This document shows, piece by piece, positions 1-5,281 of a stretch of DNA of 6,954 bases. A program made the translations under genes and the position numbers. Origin of the DNA: an uncultured Phycisphaerales bacterium (GTDB taxonomy: Bacteria > Planctomycetota > Phycisphaerae > UBA1845 > CAIVHJ01); the NCBI GenBank assembly GCA_903905665.1, contig CAIVHJ010000418.1:1-6954 (forward strand), read 5' to 3'. Below the pieces are notes generated by a model. The model was not told the DNA's origin and ran no database searches. It worked only from the letters and a program-made list of their open reading frames with translations. How positions within the stretch are numbered: position 1 is the first letter of the stretch; each line of letters starts with the position of its first letter.

Positions 1-52
1 CAATACACAAAGAATAGAACATGCTCGGCTGATCGTTGGGTTGACCCCGCAT
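1..52 (-). CDS. Transposase, 5' end only (runs off the left edge)
   Basis: Read on the minus strand, an ATG at 52 follows a perfect AGGAGG (58-63) with a 5-nt spacer and opens a frame that stays open to the window edge. The 17 visible residues begin MRGQPNDQPSMF. This resembles the start of many IS1182/IS5-like DDE transposases, where an MRG...Q..MF.. opening is followed by the RVPxDHPLR region, which would lie outside the window. No catalytic residue is visible. The strong ribosome binding site makes a real gene start likely; the family rests on pattern memory of a short peptide. The sequence to about 241 would hold the end of the element, but I could not identify a terminal inverted repeat because the other end is not in the window. 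Confidence 0.55.
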   Translation of the reverse strand, partial: MRGQPNDQPSMFYSLCI

Positions 53-241
53 AGAGACCTCCTTGCCTAAAACATCCCAATCTTACCAGCCGTGTCAATA
101 CCGACTTTTGCAGCAGCCTGCTAAAGCGGTTCAAGTTTCAGTGTACTGTTTTGCAGTGGCATTCCGTCCTGGCGCGATTCAACCGTCGATGCTCATAGCA
201 CCGGTCTGGCATCCAGTAGGAAATTGCCGTAAAATCAACTC

Positions 242-871
242 ATGATGCCTGCCGCCGTCGATCTTAAGAAACACACCTTTACTTCTCCGAAGATGGAGAG
301 CGTGATTCAGGAAGCAATGCGCTTCATGATGGCCTCGCCGATTCACCCGCTTCCGCCCGCTGACCATTTTCCCGGCGCCGGTGTCTATGCACTCTACTAT
401 TGCGGCGGTTTCGAGCACTATAGACACATTGCGGCGGCAGACCCAAAGCATGCCAAAACGCCAATTTACGTGGGAAAGGCCGTCCCTCCGGGTTGGCGCG
501 TCGGTCGGGTCGGGCGCGTCGGCCCTAACATCCGGCCTCTGTATGGGCGATTGGCGGAACATGCCGGCAACATCAACGAAGTTGGCAACCTTGAAGTCGG
601 TGATTTTTGTTGTCGCTTTATGATTCTCGGTGGAACCGAATCTGATTTGATTTCTGCGTGTGAGGCCCAATTAATTCGGCAGTTTACACCACTGTGGAAT
701 ACTGTAGTGGACGGGTTCGGAAACCACACACCCGGAGAAGGTCGATTCGATCAGGCGAAATCTGAATGGGACGTGCTTCACCGCGGGCGTGCCTGGGCGG
801 CGCGATGCCGTGGAACTTCCCCCCTGCTTAAGAACATCCTGGCGAACATTGTCAGGCACCGCGGCGGCTAA
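242..871 (+). CDS. Eco29kI-family type II restriction endonuclease (GIY-YIG nuclease)
   Basis: This 209-residue protein should cleave double-stranded DNA at a short specific site. It carries the GIY-YIG core in the Eco29kI form: GVYALYY (47-53, Tyr49), PIYVGKA (74-80, Tyr76), YGRLAEH (Arg103, His107), CEAQLI (Glu141) and PLWN (Asn153). The family hallmark VVDGFGNH then follows, and a GRAWAAR stretch lies near the C-terminus. As I recall them, the Eco29kI catalytic residues are Tyr49, Tyr76, Arg104, His108, Glu142 and Asn154, so all six are present at nearly the same numbers and the length fits (Eco29kI is about 214 residues). That numbering favours the ATG at 242, although no good Shine-Dalgarno precedes it; ATG 245 or 293 are alternatives. 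The gene ends 1 nt from the end of the convergent methyltransferase gene. Eco29kI cuts CCGCGG; the same specificity here is inference. Confidence 0.9.
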   Translation: MMPAAVDLKKHTFTSPKMESVIQEAMRFMMASPIHPLPPADHFPGAGVYALYYCGGFEHYRHIAAADPKHAKTPIYVGKAVPPGWRVGRVGRVGPNIRPLYGRLAEHAGNINEVGNLEVGDFCCRFMILGGTESDLISACEAQLIRQFTPLWNTVVDGFGNHTPGEGRFDQAKSEWDVLHRGRAWAARCRGTSPLLKNILANIVRHRGG

Positions 872-872
872 T

Positions 873-1589
873 CTATGACCGTTCGTATCCATCCTGTTCG
901 CAAGAGTTTCCATTACGGCAGATAATCCAGAAACAGTGGCGTTTCCGCGCATGATGCGAGTTCTTCCACTTCGTAGACATCATTGGGCCTTTGCGAATCT
1001 TGACGATCAGATCGCATACGGTGAAACCTGCTTCTTCCGCCATCCGCATGAAATCACAATGTGCCCAGCGGGATTTATGGCTGTTCACCATATCGGTGAT
1101 TTTCGCGAGCAACAATCCTTGCGGCTTGAGGACACGCTTTGCTTGCCGGAGAAACGGCGGATAAAGATAGCTCAGGGTCCACCCGTGTTCTTTTCCGCAT
1201 TCCATTGTCGCCCCAAAATCCACGTCGAACCGCTTTACGCTCTTGTCACGACCTTGTGGACCTACATGCGGCGGGTCGTAAACGACCACGCCAAACTTGT
1301 TTGACGGCACGCCCTTCATCACGCGGTTATCGCCAAGAATCATGGGCTTGTGCTGCGGATCGATGTCCATCGAGACCACCTGACGCATCGAGCCTTTCCA
1401 CATTCTTCCGGCGTTGTACGTTGAATCGAGGATCGGATGAGGTTCGATGGTCGGGTAAAACTGAAGGATTGCCTCAATCAGTTCGCCATCGCTCCGCTCC
1501 CATACGCTGGTAAGCGGCGCAGGTTTGGTCGCCACCATCGCGCTTCCCTCGCTGTCGTCGTCTGCGAACAGGAGCCTATTCCTTATCAT
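873..1589 (-). CDS. SAM-dependent amino-group DNA methyltransferase (DPPH motif), probable partner of the endonuclease
   Basis: This 238-residue protein has a class I methyltransferase layout. A degenerate SAM-binding motif I (ILDSTYNAGRMW, Asp55) is followed by an acidic motif II (DIDP, 75-78), GDN (86-88), and the catalytic motif IV VVVYDPPH (101-108). DPPY-type motifs mark exocyclic N6-adenine or N4-cytosine methyltransferases; His in the last position is a known variation. A later strand-helix segment (RVLKPQGLLLAKITD) is typical of the fold. The start ATG at 1589 has a good Shine-Dalgarno, AAAGGGAG (GGGAG at 1597-1601), 7 nt upstream. Its position tail-to-tail with an Eco29kI-type endonuclease argues that it is the protective enzyme. 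M.Eco29kI is, as I recall, a C5-cytosine enzyme, so this pairing differs from the prototype. If the site is CCGCGG, which has no adenine, this enzyme should make N4-methylcytosine. A tRNA or rRNA methyltransferase is a less likely alternative. Confidence 0.8.
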   Translation of the reverse strand: MIRNRLLFADDDSEGSAMVATKPAPLTSVWERSDGELIEAILQFYPTIEPHPILDSTYNAGRMWKGSMRQVVSMDIDPQHKPMILGDNRVMKGVPSNKFGVVVYDPPHVGPQGRDKSVKRFDVDFGATMECGKEHGWTLSYLYPPFLRQAKRVLKPQGLLLAKITDMVNSHKSRWAHCDFMRMAEEAGFTVCDLIVKIRKGPMMSTKWKNSHHARKRHCFWIICRNGNSCEQDGYERS

Positions 1590-1714
1590 GCGGTAACTCC
1601 CTTTCTGCGCTGCCCCGTCGTACTTTGTCGAGATGTATCGAGTAGTGCTGAAGGTCTGTTTGCCAAAACAGAGGTCTTCTTCGAGACCTGCTGTGATTTC
1701 TTTCGTTTAACCAT
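1586..1714 (-). CDS. Small very basic ORF (42 residues) coupled to the methyltransferase
   Basis: On the minus strand an ATG at 1714 opens a 42-codon frame whose TGA (1588-1586) overlaps the methyltransferase ATG as ATGA. This is the classic arrangement for translational coupling. The peptide begins MVKRKKSQQVSKK and ends QRRKGVTA. It has 11 Lys/Arg and a single acidic residue, with no cysteine or membrane segment. A weak AGG lies 9 nt before the ATG. Its last codons contain the methyltransferase Shine-Dalgarno, so its translation would expose or occlude that site. I do not recognise the sequence. It could be a nucleic-acid-binding peptide, a leader ORF that sets methyltransferase output, or a chance frame; the precise overlap is the main argument for a real gene. 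A TCTGTTT/AAACAGA hairpin (1655-1672) lies inside it. Confidence 0.5.
   Translation of the reverse strand: MVKRKKSQQVSKKTSVLANRPSALLDTSRQSTTGQRRKGVTA
1597..1601 (-). promoter_or_regulatory. Ribosome binding site of the methyltransferase
   Basis: GGGAG on the minus strand (CTCCC on the plus) lies 7 nt before the methyltransferase ATG and inside the final codons of the 42-residue ORF. It fixes the methyltransferase start. Confidence 0.7.
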
Positions 1715-1895
1715 GCCCCAAAACCTACCACGCGCTATCGACAAAATCAACGTATCGTTAATGAGCTATTGCAACACTGCGTAATCGAAGTATCTGTCTA
1801 TCAGACCCACGATCCCGATTTCATCGGGAGAGCGGTCTTTGGTGTTGTCAATTTCGAAAGAACGATCTACGATTATCTGTGAGGGCTTACGGGGA

Positions 1896-2276
1896 TTATT
1901 TCTTTTTTATTTCGCGGAAGAGGGGTGACTCGGTCAGCGTGAAGATCAGGACTTCTTCACCCGTGATCGTGCTGATGTCGTGGTGCAGGCTCAATACCTT
2001 GACGCCGGTGATCCCCTCGATCACGGTTTCCAGGACCGATCGCCCTGTTTCTATCAGTTGGGTCCGTACTTGTTTGAGCAGGCTCCGACCTCTTTCGGCT
2101 GGAGGCGAGTTGGCCAGTTGCTGCTCCGCCACAGTTAACACTCCCTGGAGACGAACCACCAGAAGATCCCCGATTAAGTAGGTGTGAATACTCTTCGGTC
2201 CCCGGCCCATGTATTCCTGTTCAATGCGGTTGATTTCCTGGCAAACGGCGGCTTCGATTTCTCCTTGTGTTTTCAC
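1896..2276 (-). CDS. DUF2294 / MpsC-like small protein, copy 1
   Basis: A 126-residue soluble protein with the family signature. It begins VKTQGEIEAAV and contains EYMGRGPKSI, a DLLVVRLQGVLTVAEQQLA strand-helix unit, TQLIETGR, and TGVKVLSLHHDIS followed by GEEVLIFTL. The Pfam domain (DUF2294) has been renamed after MpsC of the Staphylococcus aureus Na+-translocating MpsABC system. Stand-alone copies like this one have no assigned function, and I see no MpsA/MpsB genes nearby. The open frame extends further upstream (to 2363), but GTG at 2276 is chosen because GGAGG (2282-2286) sits exactly 5 nt before it and the resulting length matches the family. A second, more divergent family member lies at 5282-5710 on the other strand. 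No signal peptide or membrane segment is visible. Confidence 0.85.
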   Translation of the reverse strand: MKTQGEIEAAVCQEINRIEQEYMGRGPKSIHTYLIGDLLVVRLQGVLTVAEQQLANSPPAERGRSLLKQVRTQLIETGRSVLETVIEGITGVKVLSLHHDISTITGEEVLIFTLTESPLFREIKKK

Positions 2277-2281
2277 GGCGT

Positions 2282-2286
2282 CCTCC
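2282..2286 (-). promoter_or_regulatory. Ribosome binding site deciding the GTG start of DUF2294 copy 1
   Basis: GGAGG on the minus strand (CCTCC on the plus), 5 nt from GTG 2276. It argues against the longer upstream frame. Confidence 0.75.
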
Positions 2287-2420
2287 AGAATGCTACATCT
2301 CCTAACTCTAGGCCACGCATGGGCCGCCCGATTGTTTGCATTGGCGGGCAAACGGAGTACCAAATTCCAACGTAATCTACGGAAGATGATATCAAAAGCA
2401 CAGCAAGAAACGACAATTTA

Positions 2421-2449
2421 CTGGCTTTCCCCAGTAAACAGGATATAAT
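2421..2449 (+). promoter_or_regulatory. Promoter of leader RNA A
   Basis: A perfect TATAAT (2444-2449) is preceded by TGGCTT 16 nt upstream as a weak -35. Both elements and their spacing are identical in copy B, although the intervening bases differ. An inverted repeat, TTTACTGG (2417-2424) with CCAGTAAA (2431-2438), overlaps the -35 region in this copy but is imperfect in copy B, so it may not matter. Confidence 0.6.
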
Positions 2450-2455
2450 TCATCT

Positions 2456-2619
2456 TAGGAATGGGCTGGTATGAATCTCAATCCGGCTCAGAGTATGATT
2501 CGAATCGAAGTCGTTGGATGACTAAATGAAGGGCAACCCGGCGGTATGCCGGGTGGCTCGTTGAAGAGTAAACCGACGTGCTCGAATACCTGCGGGTGTT
2601 TGGCCACGTCGGTTTTTTT
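2456..2619 (+). ncRNA. Structured RNA A: novel leader or small RNA, ~164 nt
   Basis: The predicted transcript starts about 7 nt after TATAAT and ends at a T run. Hairpins in order are: H1, GGGCTGG (2463-2469) with CCGGCTC (2483-2489); a palindrome GATTCGAATC (2497-2506); H2, AGTC (2509-2512) with GACT (2520-2523), loop GTTGGAT; H3, ACCCGGC (2536-2542) with GCCGGGT (2548-2554); and H4, the terminator. Against copy B the stem of H1 changes at three pairs that all remain pairable, H2 swaps C-G for U-G, and H4 swaps A-U for G-C. Changes in H3 fall in the loop, except that its outermost A-T pair is lost in B. I recognise no known riboswitch or sRNA family. Because it ends in its own terminator 20-45 nt before a coding sequence, it could be an attenuating leader or a free small RNA. 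Confidence 0.65.
2570..2619 (+). terminator. Intrinsic terminator of RNA A
   Basis: An 11-bp stem pairs AAACCGACGTG (2570-2580) with CACGTCGGTTT (2605-2615). An inner stem AATACC/GGTGTT is closed by a TGCG (UNCG-type) tetraloop, and a run of seven T ends at 2619. Copy B preserves the fold with an A-T to G-C pair change and a TTCG loop. Confidence 0.85.
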
Positions 2620-2639
2620 GATTACGGCGGGTTTGCACA

Positions 2640-3584
2640 ATGGCAACCCCAAAGATGGGTCCAATGGAAAAACCTGATTTAACGATGGCGCGGCAAGTCG
2701 CCCAGACGGCTAAATCTTGTCAACGGCAGAGAACGGGCAGGAAGATGCCAGCCGTTGTTGGGTTGTTGTTGATGGTCGGATTCTGCGTACAGTCGCGGTT
2801 GTTTTCCGCCGACGAGGTACCCGGAGCCAGGGTCAGTTCAGGCTCCACCTATGCCCTCGATCAATCGCTTGCACCTGCGGTCGATCCATTTGTCGCGAAC
2901 GCTATAGCCGATCCGGTCGGCGTTTTTCGCACAGCGCTGGATCACTATAAACAAACCGTATTCGATTACAGTTGTACGTTTGAGAAGCAAGAGATGGTCG
3001 GCGGACAAATAAGGGACGAGCAGGTGATTCAGGTCAAATTCCGCGAGAAGCCATACAGCGTCAATATGTTGTGGACCAAAAATGAGGACAAGGCCCGGCG
3101 CGCCATTTATGTCGAAGGTCGGTGGACGGGCGACCGGGGAGAGAAGTTTGCAGTGGTCGAACCCGCAAGCATCATCGCCCGACTGTTCGTGAGCGACGTG
3201 CTCCGGCCGATCGATGGTCCCGACGCAAAGAAAGCGGCACGCCGACGGATTGATCAGTTCGGCTTTCGCAATAGCCTGCAGCTCATCCTCAAGTATTGTG
3301 ACCTGAGTACTGCTCGCGATGAGTTGGATGTTCGGTACGTGGGCGAGGGCATGCTGGCGGGCCGGCAGACTTATATATTCGAGCGGCGATTGCCGTACAC
3401 GGATGACAACGGACGCTACCCCGATCGGCTTCTCGTGGTCCATATGGACAAGGAATACCTGCTTCCGACCTGCTGTATTTCGTACGCCGACGAAGGAAAA
3501 ACGAAGCTGCTGGGGCGATACGTCATTAGCGATGTGAAGTTTAATGTTGGGCTAACCGACAGAGATTTCGCGAGAAAGCCTTAA
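2640..3584 (+). CDS. Exported DUF1571 protein with an N-terminus borrowed from a DUF2294 gene
   Basis: From residue 82 on (ADPVGVFRTALDHY, DYSCTFEKQE at 109-118, IQVKFREKPYSV, then a C-terminal YVISDVKFN) this is a DUF1571 protein. That family consists of secreted planctomycete/Verrucomicrobia proteins with a LolA-like character and no known reaction. A hydrophobic segment, PAVVGLLLMVGFCV (37-50), followed by SRLFSA|DE looks like a signal peptide cut near residue 57. Residues 9-33 (MEKPDLTMARQVAQ...RTG) match the start of the DUF2294 protein at 5282, so the first third of the signal region is chimeric. The start is uncertain. ATG 2640, 2655 and 2664 all lack a strong Shine-Dalgarno, and ATG 2745 (AGGA just upstream) would give a normal-length signal peptide. 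The gene lies directly after leader RNA A and 65 nt before the hydrolase. Confidence 0.75.
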   Translation: MATPKMGPMEKPDLTMARQVAQTAKSCQRQRTGRKMPAVVGLLLMVGFCVQSRLFSADEVPGARVSSGSTYALDQSLAPAVDPFVANAIADPVGVFRTALDHYKQTVFDYSCTFEKQEMVGGQIRDEQVIQVKFREKPYSVNMLWTKNEDKARRAIYVEGRWTGDRGEKFAVVEPASIIARLFVSDVLRPIDGPDAKKAARRRIDQFGFRNSLQLILKYCDLSTARDELDVRYVGEGMLAGRQTYIFERRLPYTDDNGRYPDRLLVVHMDKEYLLPTCCISYADEGKTKLLGRYVISDVKFNVGLTDRDFARKP

Positions 3585-3649
3585 CGCCGTGGAGAAGGAC
3601 TCGATTCACGTGGAATGTTGCTTTTTGAGCGTTGGAGAAACGTCATAAC

Positions 3650-4702
3650 ATGAAGTTGTCGGAAGATCAGAGATCAGATTTACCTAATGCGAAGAGGCCA
3701 TCAAGGTTATCCAGGGCGGCACGAGGCATTCCTGCGATGTGGTTTTCCCTCCTCACGGTCGGTGTCGTCTTGGGTCAGGGTTGCGCTGTTTACCAGCCCC
3801 GCGGACAAGGGCGGTATGAATATGTTCAGGAGCCCTCCACGAAGGCTTGGTACCATCTTTACCTGCCTACCGACTATGTGATGACCGACGGCCAGTATCC
3901 ACAGAACGAGAAAAAACTCTGGCCGCTGGTCGTTGCCTTTCACGGCATGAAACCGTTCGATTCGGCGCAAGCCCAGGAACGAGCGTGGGAAAAGGAAGCC
4001 GACAATTACGGCTACATCATCTGTGCTCCGGAGTTATACTCCTCGGACCTCTTTATGGAATACCCTTTGCGCCAAGAGCACAGCTATCTTCTGCAGGACA
4101 AGACCAACGTCATCGCCATCATGGACCACGTGTTTTCGACCACGCGAGCGGATCCGAAAGCCGTACTCGCCACGAGTTGGTCGAGCGGCGGATATCTGGC
4201 TCATTATTTTGTAAATCGTTTTCCCGGCAGGTTTACGTGCTTGGCTCCCAGTTTGTCCAACTTCTCTTCTGAGCTTCTGGACGAGTCAACCGTAGCATCC
4301 TATCGCGATTTACCCATAGCCATTTTTATCGGCGACTTTGATTTCGCCGCGTGTCAAAAAGAGTCAAAGGAAGCCGTGGAGTGGTACACGGCGCGCGGAT
4401 TCAGGACTGTTCACGGCAAGATGATTCATAACATGATGCATGAGCGCGTTCCGCAAAACGCCGCCGCTTTCTTCTCTGAACAACTTGGCATCAGTCCCCT
4501 GTACCCACTTGCAGCCGCTGAGACCATCAACCGCATTCACACGACCGATTATCAAGTGTCACAGGTTTCCGTCCGTTCCACACATAATAATGATGACAAC
4601 GCGCTCCTAAGCACTTACGATCTTGATGCGTTTCCGCTTCATGTGGTGTATGACGAATACCAGTGGAATCCTCGAAATTCTTCAGCAGGTTTCGAGAGAT
4701 AA
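3650..4702 (+). CDS. Exported alpha/beta-hydrolase, probable lipoprotein
   Basis: This 350-residue protein has a basic N-terminus, a hydrophobic segment (AMWFSLLTVGVVLG, 29-42) and Cys45 in LGQGC. That is an imperfect lipobox, so surface or membrane attachment is likely but not certain. The hydrolase core shows LVVAFHGM (93-100, oxyanion-hole region), ATSWSSGGYLAH (174-185) with nucleophile Ser178, IFIGDFD (225-231) as the probable acid loop, and HNMMHERVP (His260/His264) as the likely catalytic histidine. The SxSxGGY elbow and order resemble PHB-depolymerase/feruloyl-esterase-like esterases, but the substrate cannot be told. The last 60 residues have no recognisable motif. The start is ATG 3650 with GGAGA 11 nt upstream; an in-frame TTG at 3632 is less likely. 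It may share a transcript with the DUF1571 gene. A broken duplicate follows at 4707. Confidence 0.75.
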   Translation: MKLSEDQRSDLPNAKRPSRLSRAARGIPAMWFSLLTVGVVLGQGCAVYQPRGQGRYEYVQEPSTKAWYHLYLPTDYVMTDGQYPQNEKKLWPLVVAFHGMKPFDSAQAQERAWEKEADNYGYIICAPELYSSDLFMEYPLRQEHSYLLQDKTNVIAIMDHVFSTTRADPKAVLATSWSSGGYLAHYFVNRFPGRFTCLAPSLSNFSSELLDESTVASYRDLPIAIFIGDFDFAACQKESKEAVEWYTARGFRTVHGKMIHNMMHERVPQNAAAFFSEQLGISPLYPLAAAETINRIHTTDYQVSQVSVRSTHNNDDNALLSTYDLDAFPLHVVYDEYQWNPRNSSAGFER

Positions 4703-4706
4703 TTAG

Positions 4707-4975
4707 AATAAGCTGTCGGAATATCAGAGACCAGATTCATCTACTGCAAAGAGATTACAATGGTTATGCAGGACAATCCGAGGCATTTTTATGATGTTGT
4801 ACGCATCGGCGCTCTCACATGGAATACTCTCTGCACGAGGAACTCAGGTATGTCCTGCAGGATAACACCAACGCCGCCATGGACCATGTGTTTGCAATCA
4901 GGCGAGCAAGTCCGAAAGCTGTTCTGGCCACGAGTTGATCGAGCAGCCGATTTTTTACAAAGGGAGTGCCGGATT
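4707..4975 (+). pseudogene. Decayed partial duplicate of the alpha/beta-hydrolase gene
   Basis: Two blocks copy the intact gene just upstream. Bases 4707 to about 4815 correspond to its start: they read NKLSEYQRPDSSTAKR, against MKLSEDQRSDLPNAKR in the intact protein, with the ATG changed to AAT. Bases 4819-4975 correspond to residue 136 onward: they read MEYSLHEELRYVLQDNTN, then MDHVF, then PKAVLATS. About 95 codons between the blocks are missing and the second block is in another frame. A further two codons are deleted (NVIAIM becomes NAAM). The Trp next to the nucleophile serine is TGA (4936-4938), so the active site could not be made. The remnant fades at about 4975, shortly before repeat copy B. 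Confidence 0.85.
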
Positions 4976-5026
4976 CCATGTCATCTTTGGCAAATGACAT
5001 AAAAAACAAAAATGGACAATAATTCA

Positions 5027-5055
5027 CTGGCTTTCACAGGTAAACAAGATATAAT
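5027..5055 (+). promoter_or_regulatory. Promoter of leader RNA B
   Basis: A perfect TATAAT (5050-5055) with TGGCTT (5028-5033) 16 nt upstream. Conservation of both boxes in copy A, while the bases between them vary, supports promoter function. Confidence 0.6.
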
Positions 5056-5061
5056 TCATAT

Positions 5062-5227
5062 ACGAGTAGATCGGTATTGAGTTTTCTACCGGTTCAGAGT
5101 ATGATTCGAATCGAAGTTGTCGGATGACTAAATGAAGGGCAACCCGGCTGTGTGCCGGGCGGCTCGTTGAAGAGTAAGCCGACGTGATCGAATGCCTTCG
5201 GGTGTTTGACCACGTCGGCTTTTTTTT
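5062..5227 (+). ncRNA. Structured RNA B: novel leader or small RNA, ~166 nt
   Basis: Same predicted fold as RNA A. H1 pairs ATCGGTA (5070-5076) with TACCGGT (5087-5093). GATTCGAATC is unchanged. H2 pairs AGTT (5115-5118) with GACT (5126-5129) around the loop GTCGGAT. H3 pairs CCCGGC (5143-5148) with GCCGGG (5154-5159). The terminator follows. Differences from copy A mostly preserve pairing. Its 3' end lies 54 nt before the DUF2294-csrA pair, so it could gate transcription into that operon. A GGA in the loop of H2 is the shape of a CsrA target; binding is not shown. Confidence 0.65.
5176..5227 (+). terminator. Intrinsic terminator of RNA B
   Basis: AAGCCGACGTG (5176-5186) pairs with CACGTCGGCTT (5211-5221) over 11 bp. 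The inner stem AATGCC/GGTGTT is capped by a TTCG tetraloop, and eight T follow to 5227. Confidence 0.87.
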
Positions 5228-5281
5228 GTTTCTCGATTCTTGGCTTACCGTTGCGTGCGACGGTCACGACCAGGTGAGGAA

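Larger units (their letters stand above)
2412..2620 (+). repeat. Direct repeat, copy A (promoter plus structured leader unit)
   Basis: This segment matches 5015-5228 in the same orientation. Shared blocks include GACAAT, CTGGCTTTC, GTAAAC, GATATAATTCAT, a 54-nt block (2489-2542 versus 5095-5148) with only two substitutions, both hairpins beyond it, and the terminator. Similarity resumes in the following coding sequence (the KPDLT-type N-terminus). Divergence is concentrated in hairpin loops and in the first 30 nt of the predicted RNA. Confidence 0.9.
5015..5228 (+). repeat. Direct repeat, copy B (promoter plus structured leader unit)
   Basis: Second copy of the 2412-2620 unit. The distance from CTGGCTTTC to TATAAT is the same, the 54-nt block 5095-5148 is nearly identical, and the terminator has the same architecture. 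Here the unit stands before a DUF2294 gene, which is probably its ancestral context because that gene's own N-terminus is also the part found in copy A. Confidence 0.9.

Noticed and set aside
179..670. Long minus-strand open frame opposite the endonuclease
   Set aside because: It is a shadow of the well-supported Eco29kI-like frame and shows no protein motif.
936..1513. Two plus-strand open frames opposite the methyltransferase
   Set aside because: They overlap a gene with clear methyltransferase motifs and lack ribosome binding sites and recognisable domains.
1813..1829. TCCCGAT/ATCGGGA hairpin taken as a terminator for the DUF2294 gene
   Set aside because: The 7-bp stem with a 3-nt loop is real, but no T run follows on either strand.
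2570..2619. Leader RNA as a cyclic-di-GMP, cobalamin or other known riboswitch
   Set aside because: GGGCAACCC looks faintly like the GEMM opening, but the remaining conserved GEMM bases and three-way junction are absent, and no cobalamin or TPP box is seen.
4760..5002. 80-codon frame across the pseudogene as an independent gene
   Set aside because: It reads the hydrolase remnant partly out of frame; the similarity to the intact gene explains the sequence better.
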